The translations under genes were made by a program, and so were the position numbers. From Alkalimarinus sediminis (GTDB lineage: Bacteria; Pseudomonadota; Gammaproteobacteria; Pseudomonadales; Oleiphilaceae), in contig NZ_CP101527.1 in assembly GCF_026427595.1 (NCBI RefSeq), positions 1-64,000 of the forward strand: a stretch of 64,000 nucleotides of DNA, in the 5' to 3' direction. The notes under the pieces are model-generated. The model ran no database searches, was not told where the DNA came from, and was given only the letters and a program-made list of their open reading frames with translations. This document shows, in pieces, positions 29,881-40,385 of this stretch. Numbering within the stretch: position 1 is the stretch's first letter; each line of letters begins with the position of its first letter.

Positions 29881-31197
29881 ATGACAGACTCTTCTACCGC
29901 CTTAGTTTTTAAATCTAACCTAACAACCCCCTCTAATACCGTGCTTTCGACATTGGCACTGTTTCACCTGCCTGGTGTTGGTGCTACCCGTTACCACAAA
30001 CTAATCGAATGGTTTGGGTCAGCAGAGGCAGCAGTATCAGGGGATAGAAAGCTGCTAAATGCCGCCGGTGTTAAACCTGATGCAGTGAAACTTCTGGATG
30101 ACTATCTACTTAATGGCCTAGATTCGGATATCGGCCGACTGATAGCGCGGGATCTGGATTGGGCTGAAATGCCCGGCAATGATGTAATGGTGATAGATGA
30201 CCATGACTATCCGCCCCTTCTCAAGCATATCGACAGTCCTCCACCAGTACTGTTTATAAGAGGTGCAAGGCCTCTGCTGGGCGAGCCCCAATTGGCGATT
30301 GTTGGTAGCAGAAATCCCTCAATTGACGGGAAAGAAAACGCCTACCGGTTTGCCAAGGCCATTGTAAATGTGGGTATGACGGTTACTAGTGGCATGGCGC
30401 TTGGTGTTGATGGTGCTGCCCACAGAGGCGCTATAGATGGCAATGGGCATACTGTTGCAGTCGTGGGCACAGGCGCTGATATTACTTATCCTGCCCGTCA
30501 CCGAGCACTCTCTACAGAAATAGTGGAACGAGGTGTCATCTTATCTGAGCTTCCATTAGGGACGCAGCCTCACCCATCTAACTTTCCTAGGCGGAACCGA
30601 ATCATTAGTGCGCTTTCCCTCGGCGTGCTAGTTGTGGAGGCGAGTCCAAAGAGTGGCTCATTAATTACTGCCCACTGTGCTCTTGACCAAGGGCGTGAAG
30701 TTTATGCTATTCCTGGGTCTATTCATAACCCTATGGCAAGAGGTTGTCATCAGCTATTGCGGCAAGGTGCGAAGCTGGTAGAAAGCTCAGAAGACATCTT
30801 TGAGGAGATCAGTAGCTTACTGGCTTTTCATCAGCTTATGCGCAATGAATCGACTCTGCCTCCTAGTATTAATTCATCAAATGCTAATTCATCAAATACC
30901 AACCCTTCGATAACTAACTCGCCATCAGCTGACTGTTCGAGTATTCAGTTGACGGCCGATCTTTTTACCTCAGAGCAAATAGATGATACTCAGGCGCTAG
31001 CAACGGATCTTACCGAATCTGAAAAAGCACTGTTAGGCTTTCTAGGGTACGATGTTGTATCGGTTGATTTAGCCGTGGAGCGATCAGAGTTATCGGCAGA
31101 AGAAGTCTCTATTTTATTAATGTCACTTGAGCTAAAGGGCCTTGTTCAATCGGTTCCAGGTGGCTTTCAGAAAGTAAGAGATAGTATCACCGCTTGA
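29881..31197 (+). CDS. dprA: DNA-processing protein DprA
   Basis: Binds incoming single-stranded DNA and loads RecA during natural transformation; also called Smf. It has an N-terminal helix-hairpin-helix/SAM-like part, then the Rossmann domain (LAIVGSRNPS, SGMALGVDGAAHRGA, VVGTGADITYPARH, FPRRNRIISALS). A Ser/Asn-rich low-complexity linker (about 330-350) precedes a C-terminal winged helix. The frame is open from 29833, but ATG 29881 (MTDSSTALV) has an AAGGA site 8 bases ahead. tsaC follows after 31 bases. Confidence 0.94.
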   Translation: MTDSSTALVFKSNLTTPSNTVLSTLALFHLPGVGATRYHKLIEWFGSAEAAVSGDRKLLNAAGVKPDAVKLLDDYLLNGLDSDIGRLIARDLDWAEMPGNDVMVIDDHDYPPLLKHIDSPPPVLFIRGARPLLGEPQLAIVGSRNPSIDGKENAYRFAKAIVNVGMTVTSGMALGVDGAAHRGAIDGNGHTVAVVGTGADITYPARHRALSTEIVERGVILSELPLGTQPHPSNFPRRNRIISALSLGVLVVEASPKSGSLITAHCALDQGREVYAIPGSIHNPMARGCHQLLRQGAKLVESSEDIFEEISSLLAFHQLMRNESTLPPSINSSNANSSNTNPSITNSPSADCSSIQLTADLFTSEQIDDTQALATDLTESEKALLGFLGYDVVSVDLAVERSELSAEEVSILLMSLELKGLVQSVPGGFQKVRDSITA

Positions 31198-31228
31198 TCC
31201 CGAAAGCGCACTGGGTTAATGTGCCGCT

Positions 31229-31798
31229 ATGAGCACTTTTACACACCCTTGGCATATTAAACGAGCAGTAGAAACCCTGAAATCAGGGGGCGTTATTGCA
31301 TATCCCACTGAAGCAGTATGGGGGCTTGGTTGCGACCCTTGGAATAGCGTTGCGGTAGAGCGCCTGCTTCGTCTTAAATCACGAGCAATGCACAAAGGTT
31401 TGATATTAGCCTGCGGCGAAATTGAACAACTCGACTTTCTACTGCATGGACTGACGCCTGAAAAGTATCAGACATTATTAGATAGTTGGCCTGGACCGAA
31501 TACATGGCTAGTACCCGATAGCGCCAATGTAATCCCACAGTGGGTAAAAGGGTCTCATGATACAGTGGCTGTTAGAGTAAGTAAGCATTCACTTATTAAA
31601 GAGATGGCTGCCCAGTTTGGTCGACCTATTGTCTCCACTTCTGCTAATCCTGCAGGTGCAGAGCCTGCCATGAATGGGCTTAGGATTCGTCAGTATTTTG
31701 GTCGCCAGATCGATTATATCGTCCCCGGATCAATCGGGGGTGAAAAACAACCTTCACGAATTCGATCTCTGGAAACAGGCCAAGTAATTAGAAGCTAG
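31229..31798 (+). CDS. tsaC: Threonylcarbamoyl-AMP synthase (TsaC/YrdC family)
   Basis: 189 residues, YrdC domain. It makes threonylcarbamoyl-AMP from Thr, bicarbonate and ATP for the t6A37 tRNA modification. Seen: the GGVIAYPTEAVWGLGCDP motif, RLLRLKSRAMHKGLIL, and STSANPAG near the C-terminus. Length fits the short TsaC type lacking the Sua5 domain. The dprA-tsaC-hemF-aroE order is typical of gammaproteobacteria. Confidence 0.94.
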   Translation: MSTFTHPWHIKRAVETLKSGGVIAYPTEAVWGLGCDPWNSVAVERLLRLKSRAMHKGLILACGEIEQLDFLLHGLTPEKYQTLLDSWPGPNTWLVPDSANVIPQWVKGSHDTVAVRVSKHSLIKEMAAQFGRPIVSTSANPAGAEPAMNGLRIRQYFGRQIDYIVPGSIGGEKQPSRIRSLETGQVIRS

Positions 31799-31934
31799 TA
31801 GTGACCATTCACGCTCATTGTCTGCAAAACCTGCCTATAAATTGATTTAGGTATGTGTATGATCACCGAGAGCGTTGTTAACTAGAGCACTAGGAACAGA
31901 TATTTTTAATAAAGCAGCATAGCCACCGCAATAG

Positions 31935-32876
<942 letters not shown>

Positions 32877-32880
32877 CGTC

Positions 32881-33714
32881 ATGAGTGTGAACACCGAAGT
32901 AGATCAATATGCTGTTGTAGGCAATCCTATTCACCATAGTAAATCACCAAAAATTCATGGTGAGTTTGCCGTGCTAACGGGTGAAAAACTTGAATACAGT
33001 GCTATTCAGGCGCCTATAGACGACTTCTCGGGAACTGTTCACTCATTTTTCGGTAACGGCGGCAAAGGGCTAAACGTGACCGTGCCGTTTAAAGAACAAG
33101 CATGGTCATTAAGTAACGAGTTAAGTGACCGTGCTAGGTTAGCTGGAGCCGTTAACACCCTTTACTCGAATGAAAAAGGCGAAATTTGCGGTGAAAATAC
33201 TGATGGCGTAGGCTTAGTACGAGATCTGACCATCAACCACAAGATCACCTTGGCCGATAAGCGCATATTGATACTGGGCGCAGGAGGTGCGGTTAGAGGT
33301 GTATTGTTGCCAATACTTGAGCAAAACCCACACTCTATCACCATAGCAAACCGAACAGTCGCTAAAGCTGAGCAGTTAGTCGAGCTATTTACTGGACGAG
33401 GTGAGCTCATCGCGTGTGGCTTTTCTGACCTCGATGAACCATTTGATATTATTATTAATGGTACGTCCGCAAGTCTGCAAGGTGACCTTCCGCCACTATC
33501 TGACGGGTTGGTTAACGACAATACCGTTACCTATGACATGATGTATGCACCGGATAAAACGGTGTTTAACCGTTGGGCTGAGTCCCTAGGAGCAGCACAG
33601 ACATTTGATGGTTTAGGGATGTTGGTAGAGCAAGCAGCTGAATCATTCTATATTTGGCGTAAAGTCAGAGTTGATACTCAACCTGTTCTAGCCATGCTTA
33701 GAGCTTTTGACTAA
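32881..33714 (+). CDS. aroE: Shikimate dehydrogenase (NADP+)
   Basis: 277 aa; reduces 3-dehydroshikimate in aromatic amino acid synthesis. Seen: substrate-binding [17 protein letters not shown], catalytic Lys in [25 protein letters not shown], the NADP-binding [16 protein letters not shown] and the C-terminal [17 protein letters not shown]. Coupled to hemF. Confidence 0.97.
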   Translation: MSVNTEVDQYAVVGNPIHHSKSPKIHGEFAVLTGEKLEYSAIQAPIDDFSGTVHSFFGNGGKGLNVTVPFKEQAWSLSNELSDRARLAGAVNTLYSNEKGEICGENTDGVGLVRDLTINHKITLADKRILILGAGGAVRGVLLPILEQNPHSITIANRTVAKAEQLVELFTGRGELIACGFSDLDEPFDIIINGTSASLQGDLPPLSDGLVNDNTVTYDMMYAPDKTVFNRWAESLGAAQTFDGLGMLVEQAAESFYIWRKVRVDTQPVLAMLRAFD

Positions 33715-33866
33715 ATAATCCCCGTTATCACTCAATAATCTCCATTAAGAAACCCCTTTCCTGGCCGATACATAAAAAAGTAACGGCCTCTATCAGCTTT
33801 TTAGCCTATGCTGAAAAGAGATCAATTGCATTTTTCAGTCAAAACCTCAAACGACCTATAGATATT

Positions 33867-34634
33867 ATGGATATAGCTACCCTTATTGGGCTTCTTTCGG
33901 GTTCAAGCATTGTTATTTTAGCCATTACTGCAGGCTCATCGCTCTGGGATTTTATCAATCTGCCTGGTTTGGGTATTGTGATTGGCGGCACCATGGGCGC
34001 GACCTTTATCAAGTTTAGAGTCTCCTCAGTCCTCAAATCTATGTCGCTTGCCTTCAAAACCACATTTCTAGACAAAACCGAGAACCCTCTTGATTTGATC
34101 CAACAAGTGCGTGACCTAGCCGCAGTGGTGCGTAAAGACGGAATTTTAGGGTTAGAGAGTTTTGAGGTTGAAAATAGTTTTTTAAAGAAAAGCATCAACC
34201 TATGTGTCGATGGACATCCGCCTGAGTTTGTAGAAGAGGTTCTGATTCAGGAAATCGAACAATCGATTGAGCGCTATGAAGTCGCTGAGAAGGTTTTTCG
34301 TGGTATAGCAGAAACCGCACCGGGGTTAGGTATGTTAGGAACTCTGATCGGACTGGTGCAAATGCTTAATAACATGGAAGACCCCAGTAGTATCGGCCCT
34401 GCAATGGCGGTGGCGTTGTTAACTACTTTTTATGGTGCTTTTATAGCCCAAATAATGGCGATACCTCTGGCCGATAAGCTAGAACTCAAGGCGATGGATG
34501 AGCACCGTAATATGTCGCTGATTGTGACCAGTATTCAAAGCATTCTAAAAGGCCAGAATCCACGAGTATTGTCGGAAGTCTTAACCGCCTATGTGCACCC
34601 TTCTCAGCGTGACCTTGTTGTGAAGCGAGATTAG
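33867..34634 (+). CDS. MotA/PomA-type flagellar stator protein
   Basis: 255 residues with four predicted helices: two near the N-terminus (about 3-20 and 28-48) and two at about 148-170 and 180-205, the latter containing ETAPGLGMLGTLIGLVQML and TTFYGAFIAQIMAIPLADKL. This is the MotA/TolQ/ExbB fold, nearest to MotA/PomA/MotC stators. The cytoplasmic loop between helices 2 and 3 is Lys/Glu-rich, as needed for rotor contact. With the MotB partner 19 bases downstream it would form an ion-driven stator; proton or sodium coupling cannot be decided here. No other flagellar gene is in the window. Confidence 0.87.
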   Translation: MDIATLIGLLSGSSIVILAITAGSSLWDFINLPGLGIVIGGTMGATFIKFRVSSVLKSMSLAFKTTFLDKTENPLDLIQQVRDLAAVVRKDGILGLESFEVENSFLKKSINLCVDGHPPEFVEEVLIQEIEQSIERYEVAEKVFRGIAETAPGLGMLGTLIGLVQMLNNMEDPSSIGPAMAVALLTTFYGAFIAQIMAIPLADKLELKAMDEHRNMSLIVTSIQSILKGQNPRVLSEVLTAYVHPSQRDLVVKRD

Positions 34635-34653
34635 TGCAGGGGTTGGTCTAGAT

Positions 34654-35487
34654 ATGAGAGCAATAGCAAAAAAGCAGAAGAAATCTACAGGCGGAACAGG
34701 TTGGATTGTGACCTTTGCTGACCTGATGACACTACTGCTGACGTTTTTTATTTTGCTGCTGTCATTCTCATCAATGGATACTGAAAAATATAAAGCGATT
34801 GCACAATCAATGGCCGTATCGTTTGGCGTTAGCTGGATTCAGGGTGAACAGACTGGGGGGCAGTTGACGTTGATTGATAGCGATATGGTGCCGCCACCAA
34901 CTGCTGACAAAGAGGTTGTGGTAGAAGAAACTATACAACCTCCTACACCGCAGGCTCCGACTATTGTAGACGAGGTGGTACAAGAGCAACCAACCCCGGT
35001 GGTTATCGACCCAGGCTTAGAAGGGCTTGCTGAAGACCTTATTCAAGCACTTGAAAAAGATATCGTCTCAAATGCGATAGATGTGAGCTTTGATAGCGAA
35101 AAGGTAATCGTCCGCTTTTCATCAGAGGCCTCTTTTACGTCGGGGAGTGATGAGCTGAAAGACGGTATGCTGCCTATTATCAACAAAATAGTGTCTGCAT
35201 TAGCCCGTTGTGAAGGTGATATCGTTGTATCGGGTTATACAGACAATCAACCGATTACCAGTGGGCGCTTCCGCTCCAATTGGGATTTGTCAGCCGCGCG
35301 AGCGGTAAGTGTTGTACACCAACTTGTGTTAGAGCAGAAGATCGATGCAAACAGGGTGATGGCTGCAGGTCATGCTGAAACTAATCCACTGGTTGAAAAT
35401 GACACACCAGAAAATCGATCAAAAAATAGACGGGTTGAGATTAAAATATTTAACCCTGAGTGTGATGAAGGCGCTTTTAGCTTTTGA
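34654..35487 (+). CDS. MotB/PomB-type flagellar stator protein
   Basis: 277 residues: a Lys-rich N-terminus, one transmembrane helix starting WIVTFADLMTLLLTFFILLL with the ion-binding Asp at residue 23, a Pro/Val/Glu-rich periplasmic linker (about 85-125) and a C-terminal OmpA-like peptidoglycan-binding domain (VSGYTDNQPITSGRFRSNWDLSAARA; NRRVEIKI). Partner of the preceding MotA-like protein. Confidence 0.9.
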   Translation: MRAIAKKQKKSTGGTGWIVTFADLMTLLLTFFILLLSFSSMDTEKYKAIAQSMAVSFGVSWIQGEQTGGQLTLIDSDMVPPPTADKEVVVEETIQPPTPQAPTIVDEVVQEQPTPVVIDPGLEGLAEDLIQALEKDIVSNAIDVSFDSEKVIVRFSSEASFTSGSDELKDGMLPIINKIVSALARCEGDIVVSGYTDNQPITSGRFRSNWDLSAARAVSVVHQLVLEQKIDANRVMAAGHAETNPLVENDTPENRSKNRRVEIKIFNPECDEGAFSF

Positions 35488-35582
35488 TTTATCCCTAAAC
35501 CCCCGCCTTAACTTGCTAAACGTCTCCAATACTTTAATAATCCCCCCCATCATTTAATTAACCGATATGTTAAGGACTTTTT

Positions 35583-35885
35583 ATGAGCGGCCCAAGTCAG
35601 CCAAAAACAGTTGATGAAGATTGGAGTGATGAGCGCGTTAAGGCATTTCTTGAACTGCAGCCACAGGATGATACAAACCCCGATTATCATGTATTGATAA
35701 AGGCGTATCACTATATGGTAGCGTTTGATTTTGCTCGTTTTGTGACGTTTTTTGTTGAGGCAGGACGAGATATCAATGCCCAAGATCAAAATGGCAACAC
35801 CATACTAGATTTGATATCGAAGCATGCCAGCTCTACTGCGTACGCTGAATTGCTTGAAAAAGCAGGTGCTAAAAAAAGTAGTTAA
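35583..35885 (+). CDS. Small ankyrin-repeat-like protein
   Basis: 100 residues. The C-terminal half has an ankyrin-like unit: GRDINAQDQNGNTILDLISKHA...LLEKAGAK (about 61-97). The N-terminal half is acidic (KTVDEDWSDERVKAFLEL), with a helical stretch YHVLIKAYHYMVAFDFARF. Probably a small protein-binding module; partner unknown. It lies 95 bases after motB and is followed by a REP pair. Confidence 0.7.
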   Translation: MSGPSQPKTVDEDWSDERVKAFLELQPQDDTNPDYHVLIKAYHYMVAFDFARFVTFFVEAGRDINAQDQNGNTILDLISKHASSTAYAELLEKAGAKKSS

Positions 35886-35929
35886 AGGTCTATAACTGCT
35901 CCTTGTATCTCAAGTAGCCGTGATTCAGT

Positions 35930-35995
35930 TTCGCGGCTAAGAGCCGCTCCTACAATTGAGATAAATCATATGCAGGAGCGCCACTTTGGCGCGAA
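35930..35995. repeat. BIME-like inverted pair of REP sequences
   Basis: Two 25-base units in opposite orientation (35930-35954 and 35971-35995). Each starts at its outer end with TTCGCG and contains GCTCCT(A/G)CA, with an internal hairpin (CGGCTaagAGCCG in the left one). The spacer is 16 bases. A second pair lies at 39397-39470. Confidence 0.8.
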
Positions 35996-36039
35996 CATTA
36001 TTCAGTTAGTAAACACTTACCTACCTACATCGAGGCTGT

Positions 36040-36579
36040 TTAATAGTTCTCCGCAATATGCTTATCTTTAAGCTTCACATAATTACCCGCTGTGTATTTA
36101 AAATAGCTGATCTCTTCGTCAGTCAAAGGTCGTGCTTCTCTTGCAGGTGAGCCTCTATATAAATAGCCACTTTTGAGCACCTTTCCGGGAGGTACAATAC
36201 TGCCAGCTGCAAGAATGACCTCAGACTCAATGACCGCCCCATCCATCACTATCGCGCCCATACCAATTAAAATACGATCGTTTAGCGTGCAGCCATGAAG
36301 TAATGCTTTATGCCCAATAGTGACATCATTGCCGATAATTAGCGGGAATCCATCGGGGTTATAAGGGCCTGCATGAGTAATATGAAGAACCGACCCGTCT
36401 TGAATGCTGCAACGATCACCAATTCGAATGCGGTGCATATCTCCTCTGATTGTGGTCATAGGCCATACCGAACAGTCATCCCCTAGCACTACGTCCCCCA
36501 AAACGACAGCGCTAGGGTCAACAAATACATTTGCACCTAGTTGTGGTGTGGTGCCTTGGTAAGATCTGATTGCAGTCAT
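36040..36579 (-). CDS. Gamma-type carbonic anhydrase / LbH hexapeptide protein (YrdA-like)
   Basis: 179 residues forming a left-handed beta-helix, with repeats such as VVLGDVVLGDDCSVWP and IIGNDVTIGHKALLHGCTL. Metal-ligand histidines are plausible at SVLHITHAG and GHKALLHG. The family includes gamma carbonic anhydrases and acyl/transacetylase-like proteins; activity of YrdA-type members is not established. Monocistronic, facing the REP pair. Confidence 0.85.
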   Translation of the reverse strand: MTAIRSYQGTTPQLGANVFVDPSAVVLGDVVLGDDCSVWPMTTIRGDMHRIRIGDRCSIQDGSVLHITHAGPYNPDGFPLIIGNDVTIGHKALLHGCTLNDRILIGMGAIVMDGAVIESEVILAAGSIVPPGKVLKSGYLYRGSPAREARPLTDEEISYFKYTAGNYVKLKDKHIAENY

Positions 36580-36848
36580 GTTTAAATTCCATATCAGTTA
36601 ATGAGTGACCTGTTGAAGCAGAAAAGCCCCACTATGTATACTCGATAGATAGCGATACATTAGCTTATCAGCGAATTTTGCGTTTATAAATTAGATTATG
36701 GGAAGTTATCGGTTGTTTTATCCTGACAAGAACCCATTATTAGAATACGAATCAGAGACATTAACATTGACCGTTTGCCCCTTTACGTTATCAATAGCAG
36801 TTTATAAAACGATAGGTGCAACGCATGATTGGCAGGACCACAATTAGA

Positions 36849-38894
36849 ATGACAAACCCTTTACTGCAAGCCTCACCTCTTCCCTATTTTGATTTGATCA
36901 AGACCGAGCATGTTGAGCCAGCAATTGATCAGATCCTCAAAGATAACCGCAATAAAATTGAGCAACTCACCAGGCTTAAAGACATTAGTTGGGATTCATT
37001 AGCACGCCCAGTAGAAGAGTTGGATAACCGGCTAAATGATGCGTGGTCGGCAGTTAGTCATCTTAATGCAGTGGTTAATAATGAAGCGCTCCGTGATGTT
37101 TATAATAGCTGCTTGGCAAAACTCACAGCCTATTCAACAGAAGTCGGCCAGAATAAAGCACTCTGTGATGCTTATAAAACATTGGCCGATAGCGAAGAAT
37201 TTAAAACCCTCGATCAGCAGAGCCAAAAGTCGATAGAGAATATCCTTAAAGCGTTTCACTTGTCGGGTGTTGATTTAGACGATGATAAAAAAGCCCGTTT
37301 CTCTGAGTTATCGAATCGGCTCTCTGAGTTAACTAGCAAATTTTCTGAGAACGTACTCGATGCGACTCAAGGTTGGTATCGGCATATCACAGATGAGCAT
37401 GAATTGGCGGGTTTGCCTGAAAGCGCGTTGGAGGGTGCCCGGCAGGCGGCTAAGCAGCGCGACCTTGAAGGGTTTGTGATCACCTTGGACTTTCCTAGTT
37501 ACTTCCCGGTTATGACCTACTGTGATAATCGCCCGTTACGCCGAGAGGTGTATGAAGCGTTCTTAACCCGAGCATCTGACCAAGGGCCTAACGCAGGTAA
37601 GTGGGATAACGGCCCCCTGATCAAAGAGATCATGGCGCTACGGTATGAATTAGCCCAGATATTGGGCTTCGAGAGTTATGCTGATCGATCTTTAGCGAAG
37701 AAAATGGCCTCAACGACCAGTGAAGTACTCGACTTTTTAAACGAACTGGCAGAAAAAACCAAACCGGTTGCAGAGAAGGAGGTTGCTGAACTGCAAGCCT
37801 TTGCAAAAGAGCATGGCGGCGAACAGTTAAATGGAGAGACCCTGCAGTCGTGGGATTTGGCTTATTTTGGTGAAAAGCTAAGACAAAACCGTTATGCAAT
37901 TTCGCAAGAGGAGTTAAAGCCTTACTTCCCCGCGCATAAAGTGATAGAAGGTATGTTTGACTGTGTACATCGCCTCTTTAATATTGATATTGAGGTGAGT
38001 GATAAGGCTTCATTGTGGCATCCAGATGTGACCTATTATGTTATTAAGCGCAACGGTGAAGAGATTGCCTCTTTTTATCTTGATCTCTACGCTCGCGCAA
38101 ACAAGCGCGGTGGTGCTTGGATGGCTGACTGTCGTGTTAGACGGCGAGATGAGAGCAATGAAGTCGTCAAGCCCGTAGCGTTTTTGACCTGCAACTTCAC
38201 CCCACCAGTCGGAGATAAGCCAGCTCTGTTGACCCACGATGAAGTGACCACACTATTTCATGAGTTTGGTCATGGTCTTCACCACATGCTGACCAAAATG
38301 GATGTTTATGAGGTGTCTGGTATTAACGGTGTTGCATGGGATGCAGTCGAACTTCCGAGCCAGTTTCTTGAGAATTGGTGTTGGCAACCAGAAGCACTAG
38401 AGCTGATCTCAAGCCATCACGAAACCGGTGAGCCTCTGCCGAAATCGCTGTTGGACAAAATGCTCGCCGCAAAAAACTTTCAGGCGGGAATGCAGATGAT
38501 GCGTCAGCTTGAGTTCTCGTTATTCGACTTCCGCTTTCACGCTGAATACAGTGATAGTAACCCAGTAGATGTTGCCGCAATACTACAAGACGTAAGAGAT
38601 AAAGTGGCTGTGGTTAAGCCGCCTGCATTTACCCGTTTCCAGAACTCCTTCTCGCATATTTTTGCCGGTGGTTATGCTGCAGGGTATTACAGCTACAAAT
38701 GGGCAGAAGTATTGGCGGCTGATGCGTTTTCAAAATTCGAAGAGAACGGTGTCTTTGATGAGAAAACGGGTAATGAGTTTTTGCAGGCAGTGCTTGAGCA
38801 AGGCGGTTCTCGAGAGCCGATGGAGCTGTTCGTTGAGTTTCGTGGTCGCGAGCCGAGTGTTGAGCCGTTATTGCGCCATGCGGGTATTATCTAG
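36849..38894 (+). CDS. prlC: Oligopeptidase A (M3 metallopeptidase)
   Basis: 681-residue cytoplasmic zinc peptidase that degrades short peptides, including cleaved signal peptides. The HEXXH zinc motif is in TLFHEFGHGLHHMLT, and the start MTNPLLQ aligns with E. coli PrlC (MTNPLLT), which is why I chose ATG 36849 over upstream GTG 36816 or ATG 36825. Other family blocks: VMTYCDNRPLRREVYEAF, FYLDLYARANKRGGAWM and SHIFAGGYAAGYYSYKWAEV. Confidence 0.95.
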   Translation: MTNPLLQASPLPYFDLIKTEHVEPAIDQILKDNRNKIEQLTRLKDISWDSLARPVEELDNRLNDAWSAVSHLNAVVNNEALRDVYNSCLAKLTAYSTEVGQNKALCDAYKTLADSEEFKTLDQQSQKSIENILKAFHLSGVDLDDDKKARFSELSNRLSELTSKFSENVLDATQGWYRHITDEHELAGLPESALEGARQAAKQRDLEGFVITLDFPSYFPVMTYCDNRPLRREVYEAFLTRASDQGPNAGKWDNGPLIKEIMALRYELAQILGFESYADRSLAKKMASTTSEVLDFLNELAEKTKPVAEKEVAELQAFAKEHGGEQLNGETLQSWDLAYFGEKLRQNRYAISQEELKPYFPAHKVIEGMFDCVHRLFNIDIEVSDKASLWHPDVTYYVIKRNGEEIASFYLDLYARANKRGGAWMADCRVRRRDESNEVVKPVAFLTCNFTPPVGDKPALLTHDEVTTLFHEFGHGLHHMLTKMDVYEVSGINGVAWDAVELPSQFLENWCWQPEALELISSHHETGEPLPKSLLDKMLAAKNFQAGMQMMRQLEFSLFDFRFHAEYSDSNPVDVAAILQDVRDKVAVVKPPAFTRFQNSFSHIFAGGYAAGYYSYKWAEVLAADAFSKFEENGVFDEKTGNEFLQAVLEQGGSREPMELFVEFRGREPSVEPLLRHAGII

Positions 38895-39053
38895 TTAGAG
38901 ATCCTTGCATGAGCTAGTTCATTGATAGGTTCGCAAGCACACCCTATATGCTGCCGTGTCAGCGTACGGAGTGCGTTTGCGAATCGCTTGACTGATGTCG
39001 AAGAGATCATGAACTGGTACAATGCCCATAAGCCATTATTGAGTTTGAAAGCT

Positions 39054-39311
39054 ATGACACAACATCGCCGTTTTATTGCGGGCGCCGTTTGCCCCAAATG
39101 TGCCGAAATGGATCGTTTAGTCACATATAGTAATGAAGAAGGAACCTTTCGAGAGTGTGTTAGCTGCGGTTACTCTGATCAGCAGATAGAGCAAGAAGAG
39201 ACACTTGAGTCAGATGTATTAGAAACGCGGGTTAATCAACTAACGCCAATGGAACTTGATGAAGAGGTAGTACCGCTTAAAATCTTTGATCCTAGTGATA
39301 CCAAGCATTAA
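39054..39311 (+). CDS. YheV-like zinc-ribbon protein
   Basis: 85 residues beginning MTQHRRFIAGAVCPKCAEMD, with a second cysteine pair in RECVSCGYSD, i.e. a CPxC...CxxC zinc ribbon. This matches the YheV family, encoded after prlC in many gammaproteobacteria. The frame is open from 38922, but the upstream part has no family similarity. The acidic C-terminus ends in PLKIFDPSDTKH. Function unknown; probably metal-binding. Confidence 0.85.
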   Translation: MTQHRRFIAGAVCPKCAEMDRLVTYSNEEGTFRECVSCGYSDQQIEQEETLESDVLETRVNQLTPMELDEEVVPLKIFDPSDTKH

Positions 39312-39396
39312 TTAGCACTGACTTAGAGACTTAGTCTTACTACCTTCTGCCTGCGACTGTAACTCTAGTGTACTCTGCAGTATCCATTAAAACTGC

Positions 39397-39470
39397 TTCG
39401 CAGCTAAGAGCAGCTCCTACAAATGCTCATAATCATACGAAACCTTGTGTAGGAGCCACTTTGGCGCGAA
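39397..39470. repeat. Second BIME-like REP pair
   Basis: Left unit 39397-39421, right unit 39448-39470 in inverted orientation. They match the pair at 35930-35995 closely: the left differs by compensating A changes that keep the hairpin (CAGCTaagAGCAG), the right lacks two bases. It lies between the zinc-ribbon gene and a convergent gene. Confidence 0.78.
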
Positions 39471-39518
39471 AAGAATAGAAAGTAGATTTTCCAGAGCATC
39501 TCTTAATTGACGCTTGAC

Positions 39519-40172
39519 TCAAAGTGCATTTCTATATGAAAAGTGAAACTGAATATGGTTGCGAGAGAGTAGGCTTTGCCAATGGTCACGCAACCATTTC
39601 CACGTTTGGTGTTGCGCTTTTTCGACAAAAGTACCTAAGTTGAGATCATAGTATTTAGGTGACCCTGCGATCTCCTTAACCGTCATTAGCATGGATTCGT
39701 CTAATTCGTTGGCAAAGGGCTCGCCAATTAACTGATGGGCCAGCAGGTTAGCTTGGGTGACTTCTACGGCACATAACTGGCTATTTCGGATCGATTTGTT
39801 ATTTTCATACATCTCTTCTAGCAGTCTGTGGCATAAGTAAGCTTTCATCAATAGTCCGTCCAAACCAGTATAGTGGCTGAACATGATTGAAGGGTTCACA
39901 AAGTAATTAAATGCAGTCTTTAAAAAAGGCTCAAACAACCAGTCAGCATGGGCTTCTTTCGCGCAGACTTCGACACACTCCATTACCCTTGGTGCCATTT
40001 CAATATACTCTGTTGCAAAATTAACCAGACACTCTGCGGGGTCTTCATTATGAAGCCCTATCAATAGATGCAACTGAAAAATCTTCTCTTCCATCATATG
40101 ATGGAAGGCATGTGTCTTGGCTTCTGATCGTTTTGCTTGTTCTATAACCCTAAATACCGCTTCAGAATTCAT
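39519..40172 (-). CDS. Uncharacterised helical protein
   Basis: 217 residues, mostly predicted helix, no signal peptide, no membrane segment and no motif I recognise. It has an early His-rich stretch (KTHAFHHMMEEKIFQLHLL) and several conserved-looking aromatic segments (WLFEPFLKTAFNYFVNPSIMFSHY; HQTWKWLRDHWQSLL). It has a good minus-strand frame and stands alone, with 213 gene-free bases before the MATE gene. No function can be assigned. Confidence 0.7.
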   Translation of the reverse strand: MNSEAVFRVIEQAKRSEAKTHAFHHMMEEKIFQLHLLIGLHNEDPAECLVNFATEYIEMAPRVMECVEVCAKEAHADWLFEPFLKTAFNYFVNPSIMFSHYTGLDGLLMKAYLCHRLLEEMYENNKSIRNSQLCAVEVTQANLLAHQLIGEPFANELDESMLMTVKEIAGSPKYYDLNLGTFVEKAQHQTWKWLRDHWQSLLSRNHIQFHFSYRNAL

Positions 40173-40385
40173 GTAGGTTCCTACTTATATACCTACCGAC
40201 AGCATGTAATCAAAACACTGATCAACAGCACTGCCTGATTTATAAATATTGATACAAAGAGTTTAGAAGAGATCCCTTGAAGGAAAAGCTGACAATTAGT
40301 TTTTTTTATTATGAGCCCGCGGATTTTCGGTTAAAGAATGAATAATGATTCAACTTAATTAAAACAACTACCCGCTAACAGTTTG

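Noticed and set aside
33867-35487. TolQ/ExbB-type energising pair instead of a flagellar stator
   Set aside because: The second protein has a C-terminal OmpA-like domain and the MotB-type ADLMTLLLTFF helix, which fits MotB/PomB, not TolR/ExbD.
36816-36848. N-terminal extension of oligopeptidase A
   Set aside because: The extra residues have no counterpart in PrlC; MTNPLL at 36849 aligns with the E. coli start.
38922-39053. Upstream 44-codon extension of the YheV-like gene
   Set aside because: Not similar to the family, and the ATG at 39054 gives the typical short protein.
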